From assembly GCA_964465125.1 (NCBI GenBank), contig CAYXIO010000011.1, positions 1-64,000 on the forward strand: a DNA stretch of 64,000 nt. Direction: 5' to 3'. The notes below the pieces were generated by a model. It ran no database searches. It saw nothing but the letters and a program-made list of their open reading frames with translations, and was not told the origin of the DNA. Positions 63,548 through 64,000 of the stretch are shown here, piece after piece. Each line of letters begins with the position of its first letter. Positions within the stretch are counted from its first letter, which is position 1. The position numbers and the translations under genes were made by a program. The stretch is from CAYOHG01 sp964465125 (GTDB taxonomy: Bacteria > Planctomycetota > Phycisphaerae > UBA1845 > Fen-1342).

Positions 63548-64000
63548 ACCAACCGATTCCGGTGGCCGTGATCGGCGCCGGTCACATGGGCCGACACCAC
63601 GTTCGCCTGTACTCGCAGATGGCCGGCGTGAAGCTGGCGGCGGTCATTGACGCCAACGTGGCGCGCGCCCGCGAGCTGGCCGAGCCGTTGGGGGTCCGCT
63701 TCGCGGCGCAACTGACGCCGGAGATCGCCGACGTGGCCGCCGTCAGCGTGGCCGTCCCGACGCGCCATCATCGCGAGGTGGCACAGCCGCTGATCGAGCG
63801 CGGCATCGCGGTGTTGATCGAAAAGCCGCTCGCGCCGACGCTGGCCGAGGCGCAGCAGATCGCCGAGCTGGGCCGGAGGCACGGCGTGGTCGTCGCGGTC
63901 GGGCACACCGAGCGCTTCAACCCGGTCGTCCGCGCCGTCGAGCGGCTGGGGGTGCGGCCGAAGTTCATCGAGGCCCACCGCATCAGCCCGTTCACCTTCC
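63544..64000 (+). CDS. Gfo/Idh/MocA family oxidoreductase, possibly GnnA-like (cut by window end)
   Basis: The first 152 residues are seen: VAVIGAGHMGRHHVRLYSQM (NAD-binding), VAVPTRHH, and VLIEKPLAPTL (catalytic EKP), then VAVGHTERFNPV. The GTG at 63544 overlaps the lpxA stop by four bases, so it is in the lipid A operon. In Acidithiobacillus and Leptospira an oxidoreductase of this family (GnnA) at lpxA makes UDP-3-keto-GlcNAc for the 3-amino sugar of lipid A. That is an inference; only position and family are seen here. Confidence 0.85.
   Translation, partial: MNQPIPVAVIGAGHMGRHHVRLYSQMAGVKLAAVIDANVARARELAEPLGVRFAAQLTPEIADVAAVSVAVPTRHHREVAQPLIERGIAVLIEKPLAPTLAEAQQIAELGRRHGVVVAVGHTERFNPVVRAVERLGVRPKFIEAHRISPFTF

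Overview
The window is very GC-rich, densely coded bacterial DNA that most likely comes from a planctomycete (Planctomycetota, plausibly Phycisphaerae or a relative). The lineage call rests on several features seen together: a PEP-CTERM protein, secreted proteins ending in paired dockerin-like DGDVDLDDL modules, a DUF1559-type pseudopilin, ThuA/DUF1080 and Tat-exported Gfo/Idh/MocA proteins, a fused LpxC-FabZ, and a Gram-negative lipid A cluster. A run of ten N at 8849-8858 marks an assembly gap, so this is a draft or metagenome-derived scaffold.

Layout. 0-8.5 kb: a fused E1 alpha/beta 2-oxoacid dehydrogenase cut by the window start, a PEP-CTERM protein, an HD-GYP signalling protein, then a tight thiS-thiG-membrane protein-DinG helicase run. 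8.5-12.5 kb: an octamer-periodic repeat zone, the gap, a solitary phage-type terminase large subunit, a hairpin cluster ending in an orphan terminator, and an exported protein with two beta-carbonic anhydrase domains. 12.5-18.6 kb: bpt, a TIGR03960-type radical SAM protein, rsmD, a UVR-motif protein and an FHA-SpoIIE phosphatase. 18.8-26.2 kb: two large secreted proteins with matching dockerin-like tails, a subtilase and a protein rich in WES/GxYAQRFD-type repeats. 26.5-32.1 kb: a YceH homologue, then a minus-strand operon of a HEAT lipoprotein, an RsbW-like kinase, a STAS protein, an MlaE permease and an RNase HII-like protein, followed by a HAD mutase and a DUF1573 protein. 32.4-39.3 kb: an OprP-type porin, a B12-radical SAM protein, an RRM protein, an Agl23-like membrane protein and ApbE. 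39.4-45.6 kb: a carbohydrate-type operon (Gfo/Idh/MocA, HEAT plus ligand-binding domain, ThuA plus two DUF1080). 46-52 kb: a polytopic membrane protein and a three-gene succinate dehydrogenase operon. 52.3-55.2 kb, minus strand: SRP RNA, dnaX, ybaB, recR. 55.4-59.5 kb: a second RRM gene, a pseudopilin, a sterol-desaturase-type hydroxylase and an oxidoreductase. 59.6-64 kb: skp-lpxD-lpxC/fabZ-lpxA and an oxidoreductase cut by the window end.

The most interesting items are as follows. (1) The minus-strand operon couples MlaE to a complete STAS/HATPase partner-switch pair, all joined by start-stop overlaps. (2) dnaX carries an A10 run whose two shifted frames both stop almost at once, with a hairpin downstream, the arrangement expected for tau/gamma production by slippage. 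(3) Strand-switching repeats with a strict 8-base period lie beside the lone terminase. (4) Several structured intergenic elements have no coding explanation: an orphan terminator and hairpin cluster, a 16-bp perfect inverted repeat near the SRP RNA, and a REP-like array. (5) An oxidoreductase overlapping lpxA suggests a 3-amino-sugar (GnnA-like) lipid A. No tRNA, rRNA, CRISPR array, insertion sequence or replication origin was recognised.
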